DNA of 64,000 nt, from NCBI GenBank assembly GCA_022447495.1, contig JAKVBH010000018.1, forward strand, positions 22,384 through 86,383, in the 5' to 3' direction. This document shows, one piece after another, positions 1 to 9,100 of this stretch. The position numbers and the translations under genes were made by a program. The notes under the pieces were generated by a model. The model worked only from the letters and a program-made list of their open reading frames with translations. It was not told the DNA's origin and made no database searches. This DNA comes from Marinovum sp. Its GTDB lineage: Bacteria > Pseudomonadota > Alphaproteobacteria > Rhodobacterales > Rhodobacteraceae. How positions within the stretch are numbered: position 1 is the first letter of the stretch; every line of letters begins with the position of its first letter.

Positions 1-384
1 GTTCGCGTTCGGCGCCCATGGTTGTGACGCATCCGTGATTGCCGTGATCCGCGCCGATTCGCGCAATTGCGTCACTTTTAGGCCCAACGACAGATCCGAG
101 TCCGCGAAGAGGTTATAGTCTTCGATAATCTCAATGAGGTTGTCGCGCGCCATCATGCGCTGTTCAATCAGTTGAAGTTTGTGCGCGGCATCAGTGCGAC
201 CAGTGCGCTGATCCACGATTTGCGCGTCTTCCAACTGAACTAAAGCATTGGTTTCATATATTTTCGGCTGCTTCAGTGCAAAGTGTACAGACAGCAGGCA
301 GCCGACAACCGTCAGAAGCGCCACGAGCGGAGCACGCCGGCGCAACACGTTGATAATATCGGCAATTGATCCCAACTGGTTCAT
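1..384 (-). CDS. Wzz/GumC-like polysaccharide chain-length protein, N-terminal part
   Basis: Reading leftward from the ATG at 384 gives 128 codons without a stop before the window ends, so only the N-terminus is present. It begins MNQLGSIADIINVLRRRAPL, followed by a hydrophobic segment (about residues 17-34, VALLTVVGCLLSVHFAL) and then a segment containing IYETNALVQLED. This is the usual start of Wzz/GumC proteins: a short cytoplasmic tail, the first membrane helix, and a periplasmic domain opening with a y.a.a.v.l.d strand. Family members set O-antigen or exopolysaccharide chain length at the inner membrane. A GGAG lies about 10 nt before the ATG. It sits downstream of the NRPS on the same strand, across a 220-bp spacer with two inverted repeats. 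Glycosyltransferases further upstream fit a surface-polysaccharide role. A C-terminal kinase domain cannot be checked. Confidence 0.75.
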   Translation of the reverse strand, partial: MNQLGSIADIINVLRRRAPLVALLTVVGCLLSVHFALKQPKIYETNALVQLEDAQIVDQRTGRTDAAHKLQLIEQRMMARDNLIEIIEDYNLFADSDLSLGLKVTQLRESARITAITDASQPWAPNAN

Positions 385-454
385 TATTGGTGCACTCCAC
401 AAACGCCCCCGCCTGCGCGGACCTACGTCCCTCGCAGATCCGTCAAGACCGTAG

Positions 455-494
455 CAAATTGCGCCACATTTCGCCACAATTTTTGCGCAATTTG
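455..494. repeat. 10-bp perfect inverted repeat in the NRPS/Wzz spacer
   Basis: CAAATTGCGC at 455-464 is the exact reverse complement of GCGCAATTTG at 485-494, with 20 nt between. It lies in the 5' leader of the Wzz-like gene and overlaps the next dyad (492-524) by three bases. It could be an operator or one of two competing RNA hairpins. Confidence 0.6.
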
Positions 495-524
495 TCCGGA
501 AACAATCGGTTTCTCGACGGACAA
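492..524. repeat. Nested hairpin in the NRPS/Wzz spacer
   Basis: TTGTCCG (492-498) pairs with CGGACAA (518-524). Inside it GAAAC (499-503) pairs with GTTTC (509-513) around a 5-nt loop, leaving a 4-nt bulge. On the minus strand it is about 80 bp past the NRPS stop and about 110 bp before the Wzz-like start. No T-run follows, so it is not a standard intrinsic terminator. Confidence 0.55.
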
Positions 525-604
525 TATTTCATAAAATCAGCATATTAATCGAAACGCTTGGCTGTGTTCGCCAAGACGCGATGATAGCCGCGTACCCCTC
601 ATGA

Positions 605-3600
605 TTAATGCATGCGACGCGCGCGCATTTCGCGACGCCGCGCGATTGCGTTTTTGCGGCGATCAGCCCGCGTATTACCAAGACCGGCCACCTCTTGGGT
701 TGTTGGAGCCGGTGCATCGTTCGCAGGCGTGCCAGACGCAAGGCCTGGATTCACTTGCACAATCCGCGCCACAAGACCTGAGAGTGTTGGGTAGCCAAAA
801 ATGTCAGCAATGCTCAAACGATCGGCCCCAAGTTTGGAGCGCAACGCGCGGTGTACTTGCACCGCCAAAAGCGAATGCCCGCCCAGATCAAAAAAACTAT
901 CGTGAGGTTGAATATCTGAAACGCTCAGCGCGTTTGACCAGACCTTTGCGACGGCTTCGGTCATGTCGAGAGACGGCGCCGCCGCAGGTTTTGCCACAAC
1001 AACTTTACGTGGTTTGACCGCAACTTGTGGCAGCGGTTTAGGTGCAGTTGCGACAGGGGTCAGGTTAGTTTTGATCTCCTTAGGATCAGGCAAGGCTTTG
1101 CGATCTATCTTTTGGTTCGGCGTCAGCGGAAAAGCATCCAGCACAACGACTTGGTTTGGCACCATGTAGCCGGGCAAATGCGTCGCCAAAGCCTGACGCA
1201 TTGCACCCGGTTGGGCATCGCCAAGAATGTACCCAACCAGTTGGTCGCGAGCTCGCACGACGCAAACGGCCTCCGTGACACCGGGCTGAGCCATGAGAAC
1301 GGCTTCGATCTCACCCATTTCGATGCGGTGTCCACGCAGTTTGACTTGGCCATCGGCCCGTCCAATATACGCCAGCGCGCCATCAGATTGCCAACGGACC
1401 AGATCGCCCGTGCGATAGAGATGTCCTTTGCCAAACGGATTTTCGATGAACCGTTCAGCCGTCAGGTCGTCGCGTTTCCAATAGCCTCGCGTGACACCCA
1501 AGCCGCCAATCAAAAGCTCACCCTCAACGCCAACCGGAACGGGCACACCTGCCTCGTCCACGACGTAAACTTCGGTGTTCGCAATTGGTGTGCCAATGGG
1601 TGCGATGGCCTGATCGGAGCGCGCAGCAGCCGTGGTGGACCAAATTGTGGTTTCGGTCGGCCCATACATATTCTCGACCGATGCATTGGTAACGTCAGCC
1701 AGTTGGGCCACCAAACCGCCTGGCAATGCTTCGCCGCCCAAAAGGATTTGGCGCAGGTTCCCAAGAGCCTTGGCGGTCTCAGGTTCCCCCAACAACAGGC
1801 GTGCCATCGACGGTGTACACTGCATGTGGCTCACGCCATGACGACGGATCTGCGCGGCGATAGAGCGGTCCTGGGGATCAATCTCCACGCCTGCATTCGC
1901 AGCGGCTACGACTTTGGCCAGCGGTCGCAGACCGTCGAGCACGGTGTCTCGGGCAATGCCATAATCGATAAGGCAGGCCACCTCGGTCACGCCGATATTC
2001 TTAAGGTCTTCGACCCGTGCCAAAGCATCTTCGACGGTTCCAAAGAGGCCGCTGTCGGTGAAATACCGTTCGAATGCAAACTCCAGGATCGCGTCCAATT
2101 CGTCTTCGCTCAGGCCTTCAAGATCGAGTTCAAATGCGTTCTTCGCCCCTTCGGGTCGTTTGAACGCGGGGAAGGCCCAGGCGTATTGCTTGATCAACGC
2201 CGCCGCTGCGCGCAAGTAATCCTTCATTGGCTCGCGCGCGACCTCGCGGGCTGCGTCACGACTATCCGCCAGGAAGGTGTGAAGCATCAGAGTGACTTGG
2301 AAATCTGTCGGATCATGCCCCGCATCGCGGAGCGCGGCGTGGTAGATTTTGATCTTTTGCGCGACCTCATCCACCGATTGGCCCAGCAAATGGGTGAGGA
2401 CGTTGGCCCCCATGCGACCCGCATCCTCCCAGGTTTTCGGATTACCCGCCGTTGTGACCCAAACGGGTAGCTCCTTGGACACCGGACGCGGCTGCGTCAC
2501 CACGGCGTGCATCTTGCCGTCTTGACGTGGGAAGCTGACTTCCTCGCCCCGCCACAACGCGCGCAACTCTTCGATCTGACGCAACATGGCGGCTTTGTTT
2601 TCTGGTGGCGTATTCTCAGGACGCAGAACGAAATCGTCCGGCTGCCACCCGCTGGCAATCGCCATACCAGCCCGCCCGCCAGTCAGATTGTCGATCACTG
2701 ACCATTCCTCAGCAATACGGGCGGTGTGGTGAAGCGGGGCGACACAGGACCCGGCGCGCACGCCAATGTTCTGTGTAACCGCGGCCACGGCGGCGCCGGT
2801 CACCGAGGGGTTTGGATAGGGTCCCCCGAAGGCGTGGAAATGCCGCTCGGGTGTCCAAACCGCGCAAAAACCGTTCTTGTCGGCGAACTTCGCACCTTCC
2901 AGGAGGAGTGTATATTTGTCCCGGCCTACGCCGTCGTCATTGCCCCAATAGAAAAGGCTAAAGGCCATCTCTTGATCGGACACTGCCATGGTCTGCGCCG
3001 CTTCGAGACGGTCTTGTTCGGAGACAAGAACCACACGCGCGCCGCGCGACAGCGTGTAGAAAATCTCGAGCACCGATATGTCGAAGCTCAGTGAGGTGAG
3101 CGCGAGCCAACAATCCGATGGGCCCGTCGGCGTTCGCGCATCCATGCCAGCAAAGAAATTGATGACGTTGCGGTGTTCGACCATCACCCCTTTGGGGCGC
3201 CCGGTGGAGCCAGAAGTGAAGATCACATAGGCGAGGTCTTCGGGCTTTGCGATGTTTTCCAGCGGCGCGGTGTCGGCGTTTTCGACGCGCGGATCACCAT
3301 CGAGCAAGAGCATGTCGACATCCATGTCCGCCATGGAATCACGGGTCGCTGCCTCGCAAAGGATCACCTGCGCAGCGCTGTCTTCGGCAAAAATCGCCAG
3401 CCGGTCGCGCGGGTAAGACGGGTCCATCGGAACGTAGGCCGCACCCGCTTTGTGGATCGCCAAAGCGCCGACAACGAGATGCGTCGATCTTGCCGTGCAA
3501 AGGCCTACGAGGTCTCCCGGTCGCACACCCATGGCGATCAAAGCCCGCGCAGCGGCGTTGGCCCGGGCGTCAAGCGCGGCATAGCTAAGTTTGGTATCCC

Positions 3601-5170
3601 CCACGATGATCGCAGTGGCATCCGGCTGCGCGGTCACTTTTGTGGCAAAAGCGGTGACCATGGTTTGGGTCGCGTCGATCTGGGTTTCGGTTTGATTCCA
3701 ACCAGTGATCACCAAAGCGCGCTCGGCCTCGCCCATGCTGGGCAATTCACGGCCGTGTGCTTCCGCCTCCGCCATGGCAATAAGCCGCTCAGACAACAGC
3801 ACCGCCATCTCCGCACTGATGCGCGCGCTGTCAGTGTAGAGCCCATCAGGCGTAAGGGTCAGCGCCGCACCGGGTAGCGCTGCATCTTCGAGAGAAACCC
3901 CAATGTCGGGCTGCGTCAACTCGCGGAGATCGGGGAACCGTTGTAGTAAGTCCAGCGCAAATCCAGGAAGCGCCAACACATCATCCAAAACATCTTGGGC
4001 ACCAAAAGGCACCCAACCCATGGCAACAGGCCCTTGGCCGGAATGCAAAAGCGCGACATCGCAGGCATCCATTCCACAGGACGTTTGGGCGAAATGCACC
4101 GCCACTTTGACCAGACTCTCAGACGTCAATTGCGGCAGCGCAAGCTTGGTGTGCTCGACCGTACCCTGGGCTTTAACCCCAGGCCAAATTGCTGGTTTCA
4201 TGCCGCGTAGACGGGACAGCCAATGGGTTTTCGCGCGACCCAGAACCTGCGCCTCGGCACGCCAATCGGCGGCGTCCGCGTCTGAGATCAGGGGGAGTGT
4301 ACCCGCCTCGACGAGCTCTGGTTCTTGCAAAAGCGGGGTCAAAAGCCCAGTGAGCTTGAGCGCGCCATCGGCAAAACCAACAATGAGCGCATCCGTACCG
4401 ACGCGTTTGAAAGCTCCAGGTGCGAGAACCTCCGAACACGGCTGTGCACCACGCACCATCCAAAAGGCATCCCCAGTCCAAAGTTTAGCCATGCCAATCG
4501 GGTTCGCGTAATCGCCGTGATCCAGTGCCTGCACCAAGCGCAGCGCCACGTCGCGACCGCGATCCACGCGCAGGGCGCCAGCGGCGTCAGGGCGTTCAAA
4601 TTTGCCGACATAGGACCGCTTGCTCATGTCTTGGACTACTGCATTGGGCAGACCCGATTCGAGTGCGCTGATTACATCTCCAAAGCTATCAATAGCGGCG
4701 GCATAGCATTTGGTGTTGAGCGAGAGCGCCGTATCCCCATCGACCACGTCAAAGCTGCGTTGAACGATGATATCGCCCCCGTCGACCTCGGGTGTGATGC
4801 GATGCCAGGTGATGCCATGGCGTGTCTCACCGGCAATCCGCGCCCAAACCGGCGCATTCAGCCCAGCATAGCGCGGCAAAAGCGCATCGTGGAAGTTTAC
4901 CGCACCGCCCTTTGCGTGTTCAATCAGCACCTCTGGCAGGAGGCGCAAGTTCGCAATTGAGAGCACCCAATCGATCTCAAGATCCGCCACGCGCGATGCC
5001 AAATCTGTACCAGGGGCTTCGACGCGCAAACCTTCGGCACGCGCCCAATCGGCCAAGTCCGCCTTACCGGTCGACAAAGCCGCCACGCGATGCCCGGCTT
5101 CACGCCATTGCGCCAAGCACTCGCGGGTCAGGGATTCATCGCCGATGATGAGTGCGCTAAGCTGGGTCAT
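605..5170 (-). CDS. NRPS: formyltransferase - adenylation with inserted luciferase-like monooxygenase - carrier
   Basis: The 1521-aa protein starts at the ATG at 5170 (GGAG 9 nt upstream); a longer frame reaches 5245 but lies inside the upstream gene. Residues 1-210 are a formyltransferase domain (NFHDALLPRYAG with N92 and H94, then VDGGD). About 345-480 resembles the C-terminal remnant of a condensation domain and has no HHxxxDG. The adenylation domain has A3 (FTSGSTGRPKG, about 651-661), A4 (FDISVLEIFY), A5 (MYGPTETTIW, about 1168), A7 (YRTGDLVRW) and A10 (NQKIDRKALP). Between A4 and A5, about residues 730-1095 form an FMN-dependent luciferase-like monooxygenase of the MupA/Atu3671 type (VWTPERHFHAFGG, GRAGMAIASGWQPDDF). 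A carrier domain follows (DSFFDLGGHSLL, Ser about 1433), then an Arg-rich tail. No thioesterase or reductase is present. Expected role: activate an amino acid, oxidise it while carrier-bound, and N-formylate it. The substrate cannot be read by eye. Confidence 0.88.
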   Translation of the reverse strand: MTQLSALIIGDESLTRECLAQWREAGHRVAALSTGKADLADWARAEGLRVEAPGTDLASRVADLEIDWVLSIANLRLLPEVLIEHAKGGAVNFHDALLPRYAGLNAPVWARIAGETRHGITWHRITPEVDGGDIIVQRSFDVVDGDTALSLNTKCYAAAIDSFGDVISALESGLPNAVVQDMSKRSYVGKFERPDAAGALRVDRGRDVALRLVQALDHGDYANPIGMAKLWTGDAFWMVRGAQPCSEVLAPGAFKRVGTDALIVGFADGALKLTGLLTPLLQEPELVEAGTLPLISDADAADWRAEAQVLGRAKTHWLSRLRGMKPAIWPGVKAQGTVEHTKLALPQLTSESLVKVAVHFAQTSCGMDACDVALLHSGQGPVAMGWVPFGAQDVLDDVLALPGFALDLLQRFPDLRELTQPDIGVSLEDAALPGAALTLTPDGLYTDSARISAEMAVLLSERLIAMAEAEAHGRELPSMGEAERALVITGWNQTETQIDATQTMVTAFATKVTAQPDATAIIVGDTKLSYAALDARANAAARALIAMGVRPGDLVGLCTARSTHLVVGALAIHKAGAAYVPMDPSYPRDRLAIFAEDSAAQVILCEAATRDSMADMDVDMLLLDGDPRVENADTAPLENIAKPEDLAYVIFTSGSTGRPKGVMVEHRNVINFFAGMDARTPTGPSDCWLALTSLSFDISVLEIFYTLSRGARVVLVSEQDRLEAAQTMAVSDQEMAFSLFYWGNDDGVGRDKYTLLLEGAKFADKNGFCAVWTPERHFHAFGGPYPNPSVTGAAVAAVTQNIGVRAGSCVAPLHHTARIAEEWSVIDNLTGGRAGMAIASGWQPDDFVLRPENTPPENKAAMLRQIEELRALWRGEEVSFPRQDGKMHAVVTQPRPVSKELPVWVTTAGNPKTWEDAGRMGANVLTHLLGQSVDEVAQKIKIYHAALRDAGHDPTDFQVTLMLHTFLADSRDAAREVAREPMKDYLRAAAALIKQYAWAFPAFKRPEGAKNAFELDLEGLSEDELDAILEFAFERYFTDSGLFGTVEDALARVEDLKNIGVTEVACLIDYGIARDTVLDGLRPLAKVVAAANAGVEIDPQDRSIAAQIRRHGVSHMQCTPSMARLLLGEPETAKALGNLRQILLGGEALPGGLVAQLADVTNASVENMYGPTETTIWSTTAAARSDQAIAPIGTPIANTEVYVVDEAGVPVPVGVEGELLIGGLGVTRGYWKRDDLTAERFIENPFGKGHLYRTGDLVRWQSDGALAYIGRADGQVKLRGHRIEMGEIEAVLMAQPGVTEAVCVVRARDQLVGYILGDAQPGAMRQALATHLPGYMVPNQVVVLDAFPLTPNQKIDRKALPDPKEIKTNLTPVATAPKPLPQVAVKPRKVVVAKPAAAPSLDMTEAVAKVWSNALSVSDIQPHDSFFDLGGHSLLAVQVHRALRSKLGADRLSIADIFGYPTLSGLVARIVQVNPGLASGTPANDAPAPTTQEVAGLGNTRADRRKNAIARRREMRARRMH

Positions 5171-6170
5171 GGGTTTTATCTCCGAGGGGGCGAATTTGGC
5201 GCGCCTTGACTTTCCAAGGCCACAAGGCTCGGAAATCGTGGGCAATCAAATCGCGTAGAAAATGCTTGGGGTCGGCGGGAGGTCGGCTTTGGATCGCCGC
5301 GCGCAGCCGCCAGATCAGCCCCCCCAAGACATGCGCCTTGGTGGCCAAAACGGCGGTAAGCCAACCATGGTTTTTGGTGAAGTAATGTGACCGGCTGTCG
5401 AGCCAGAAGCCGGGGACACGGTCCCAGGTCTTCATACCCGTCGATACGCTGCCAATATGGGCGACACGGCTTTGCGGGATGTACCATGTTGGCCACCCGG
5501 CGCGCGCAGCGCGCAAACACAGATCGGTCTCTTCAAAGTAAAGAAAGAAGGTCTCGTCAAAGAGGCCAATCTCTTCAAGCACCTCGCGGCGCATCATCAG
5601 GCTCGCCCCGGCCAGCCAATCGACCCGTTCGGGACGGATCGGCAATTGGTCCAAAGGCATTCGATGGTGGGCAAGCAAACGTGTGATTGGCCCGGTGCGT
5701 GCGGCGCCTTCAAACTCGCTGAGTACAGAAGGAAACCGGAACGCGGTCACATGGCCGTCGCCGTCTTCGCCATGTATGTGCGAGCCGACGAAACCCACTT
5801 TGGGGTTTTGCACCAAATGGTCGTAGAGCACTTCAATGGCATCGGGCGCTGGGAAGGCATCAGAGTTCAACAAGTAGTAGAAATCCGGTGCGCTGCCGTC
5901 GGAGAGCCCGGCGCGCATACCCACATTGTTGCCTGCGCCATAGCCGCCATTCCAGCCGGACTCGATCACACGGACGTTGTCCCAACCGCGTTCTGTCACG
6001 TGTGCTGAGAGAGCCTCAAACGAACCATCGCCGCTATCGTTGTCGACAATCACCATCTCAGCAGGCAACCGACCCAACGCGTGCATGGCACTATCGGCGG
6101 CGCGCGCCGTCATCTCTGCGGTGCGATAGTTGAGTAAGACAGCAAGGAGGCGCGGCGCAGTCATGGTCAT
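5157..6170 (-). CDS. GT2 family glycosyltransferase (rhamnosyltransferase-like)
   Basis: The 337-aa GT-A fold protein transfers a sugar from a nucleotide-sugar donor, by family knowledge. It has the N-terminal nucleotide-binding strand (RLLAVLLNYRTAEMT), VIVDNDSGDGS, a DxD-like metal site in LLNSDAF, a GxGxNxG-type loop (GGYGAGNNVG) and the C-terminal acceptor/base region DWLAGASLMMRREVL followed by FFLYFEETDLCLRA. This layout resembles WbbL-type rhamnosyltransferases. Its start codon directly follows the PKS stop (6171-6173), and its last 14 bp overlap the NRPS start, so all three are probably translated from one mRNA. It may glycosylate the PKS/NRPS product or a polysaccharide; sugar and acceptor are unknown. 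A second ATG six bases downstream is an alternative start. Confidence 0.85.
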   Translation of the reverse strand: MTMTAPRLLAVLLNYRTAEMTARAADSAMHALGRLPAEMVIVDNDSGDGSFEALSAHVTERGWDNVRVIESGWNGGYGAGNNVGMRAGLSDGSAPDFYYLLNSDAFPAPDAIEVLYDHLVQNPKVGFVGSHIHGEDGDGHVTAFRFPSVLSEFEGAARTGPITRLLAHHRMPLDQLPIRPERVDWLAGASLMMRREVLEEIGLFDETFFLYFEETDLCLRAARAGWPTWYIPQSRVAHIGSVSTGMKTWDRVPGFWLDSRSHYFTKNHGWLTAVLATKAHVLGGLIWRLRAAIQSRPPADPKHFLRDLIAHDFRALWPWKVKARQIRPLGDKTHDPA

Positions 6171-9100
6171 TTACTCCGCTGCCTTTGAGAGCTCTTCATC
6201 GAACAGCTCCTCTGGTTCTGCCTCTTCGATCGCCCGGCGCATAGAGGCCGCGAGAACTCGGACGTGTGGCTCAAGCACCATGGAATCGTGGTCACCAGGA
6301 ACCTCTTCCACCGCGATGCCGGGCACGAATTGGCTCCAGTCATTGTCGTGGAAGAGATACGCGCGCTCACTGCTCACCAACTGACCGTCGGAGACGGTCC
6401 AGTGGCCCACAAGCGGTGGTCGGAAGAGATGCAAATTGCCCTGCCACGGACGTACTTGGTACGCGTTTACGGCCGCGATAAAGGCGGCTTCGATCTCTGC
6501 ATTGTGAAAGGCGTGATCGTCGCCAGTGTTCTCCACCGTGCCTTGGCGTTTTGCGATTTCCCAAGCGATGCGGTTCTTGAGCCATTTGAACGGATAGGCG
6601 GGCCCCTTGCGGCGCAGCTCTTGGAGTTGGATCAATATTCGGTCGCGGCGCTCCAGCGGGCGGCGCACGGGAAGAGGCGTATCCAGCAGGATCAAGATAC
6701 CCACGTGTTGGCCTGCGGCTTCAAGTTGCCGCGCGATCTCAAAGGCCGTGATGCCACCGCCAGAGAACCCACCCAGGTAGTAGGGGCCCTCAGGCTGCAC
6801 CGCACGCATCTCAAAAATGTAGTCGCGGGCCGCCTCTTCGATGCTCCGATGCGGGTCTTCGCCGCCATAAAGGCCACGAGCTTGCAGGCCGAAGAAGGGC
6901 CGATCCGCGCCCAGCAAATGGGCCAGATGACGCAGGTTAAGGACATTGCCGAACATGCCCGCGACCAAGAAGAACGGCGCTTGCGAGCCGCCCTCGCCTT
7001 CGTGCATCGGCACCAGATGGCGGAAGCGTGGCTTGGCCTCTGCCATGGGCGCCTCAGAGGCGACGGTTGCCGTTTGATCGATTCCTGTGCGCTCCACGAT
7101 CATCGCAGCACAGGTGCGGATCGTCGGCGCTTCAAAGAGGACCGATATCGGGAAGTCAACACGATAGGTCTTTTTGACCATCGCAAAGAGCCGCACCGCA
7201 ATGAGCGAGTGCCCCCCAAGGTCAAAGAAGCTGTCGTCAATCCCCACTTGGGTCACGCCCAAAAGCTCGGACCAGAACCCGGCAAGGGTCTGTTCGATCT
7301 CCGTTTCGGGCACGGCATAGTCACTGTCGAGGTCGGGTCTTTCAAAGGCGGCGCCAAGCTGGGTCGCCTCTTCCTGAGCCGCTGCCTGGGCGATCAAGTC
7401 CTCTATGGGTAGTGAGGAGACCACGACTTGTGACTCGGGTCTCGCCAGTGCGCGCAAGAATGCATCGGACCCTTCATGGGCGAGAATGCCTTGGGTCAGA
7501 TTGTGACGCAGGCGTAGCTCCGCAGGCGAAAGCGGCGCGGCGGGGCCTGCATCGTCAAAGGTCAGCTCGGCCTCGCTGAGCGGTGGCATGGCACCGAAAC
7601 TGCCCGCGAAATCAAGGCGTTTGATCTCAAACCCGCTGATCTCAACACAGACGGCACCGTCGGGGTCAAAGACCGTAATGTCGAACTTGGCTGTGGCGCT
7701 CGTGGCGGTGTTTTCAGCCGCGTTACGGACCCAAGAGATCGCTTCCTCAGGTAACATTTGGTGCACATCGATGCGCCCGTAGCGCATGGGAACCCACAGC
7801 GTTGCGCCATCGTAACCCTTGATCAACTCCATGCCCCAACCGGTGGCAATGTCCATCAGAGCGGGGTGTAGAGCGTAACCTGCGGCGAGATCGCCCGTGG
7901 CATGTTGTGGCAGTCGTACACGGGCCAGGCCTTCACCCTCACCCAGGACTTTGCCGCGCAGCACGGACCAGCGTGGCCCAAAGGCCAAGTGACCTTCCTG
8001 CGCAGAGCGGATTGGGATGTCGCTCTTGGATAACGCAGCCATGCGCGCCGAGACGGTCTGCAAATCAATCTGCGCCGTTTTGGCCTTGGCGTTGAGCAGA
8101 ACCAGCGCCTCGGCGTGCAATTGCCAGGCTTTGCGACCCTCGAACATAATCGCAGAACGGACCGCAACATCATAGCCGCGTTTGGACCGGGCCAGTGTGA
8201 CGCGCACGTCTTTTGCCGCCGAGACCTGCAATGGGCGCAAGAAGCTCAGATCACGAACAGAGAAGGCGCCCGTTTCACCTTGAGCGCGCAACGCCTGAGC
8301 GATCAGTTCGATATACCCGGTACCTGGGAGGATCGCGGCATTGTCATGACGCGTACGGTGTTCATTGAGCACCCAAAGCGCATCGACATCCCAAGTCGCC
8401 TCAAAGGCGCGGGTGTTGTCGCGATCAAAGGTCGCCACGTCGAGCAACGGCACATCCGTGGGTGTACGCGGTTGTTCTGGCATATCGCCATCTCGGGCGG
8501 CCACGCTTTCTGCGGCCATGCCAACGTCGGACCAGATGCCCCAGTTGAGCGCGACCACGCGGGTCTCGCTGCCCACGCGGGACGTGGCATAGGCATTGAG
8601 GTATTCGTTGGCGGCGACGTAGTCGACCTGACCTGCAGGCGCAGTGACCGTGGAGGTCGAAGAAAAGAGAACCATCCAATCAAGCACACCATCGGGGAAG
8701 AGCGCATCGAGGACTTGGAGGCCATGGATCTTGGGTGTGAAGACGTCTTCGATCTCAGCTGGGCGTTTGGCCATGAGCGGGCCATCGTTGATAACGCCAG
8801 CCGCATGCACAACGCCGTGGATACCGTCCGCTGCTTGGCGGAAGTCTTTGGTGGCCTTTTCCATGGCGGGCTGGTTACAGACATCTGCCTGAACGACATG
8901 CACAGCAGCACCCTGGGCTTCGAGCTGTTGCACAGCGGCGATGCGCCGCGAGATGCGCTCTAGCGGCCCGAAGTCAGCGATATGACGATCCCAAGCGCTG
9001 CGCTCGGGCAATGCGCTACGGCTCACCAGACCGATATGTTTGGCACCTTCTGCAACGAGACGTTCGGCAACGCTTAGGCCGATACCACCGAACCCCCCGG

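Noticed and set aside
1025..2470. 481-codon plus-strand frame antisense to the NRPS gene
   Set aside because: The minus-strand NRPS has continuous domain motifs over the same bases; the plus frame shows no recognisable domain.
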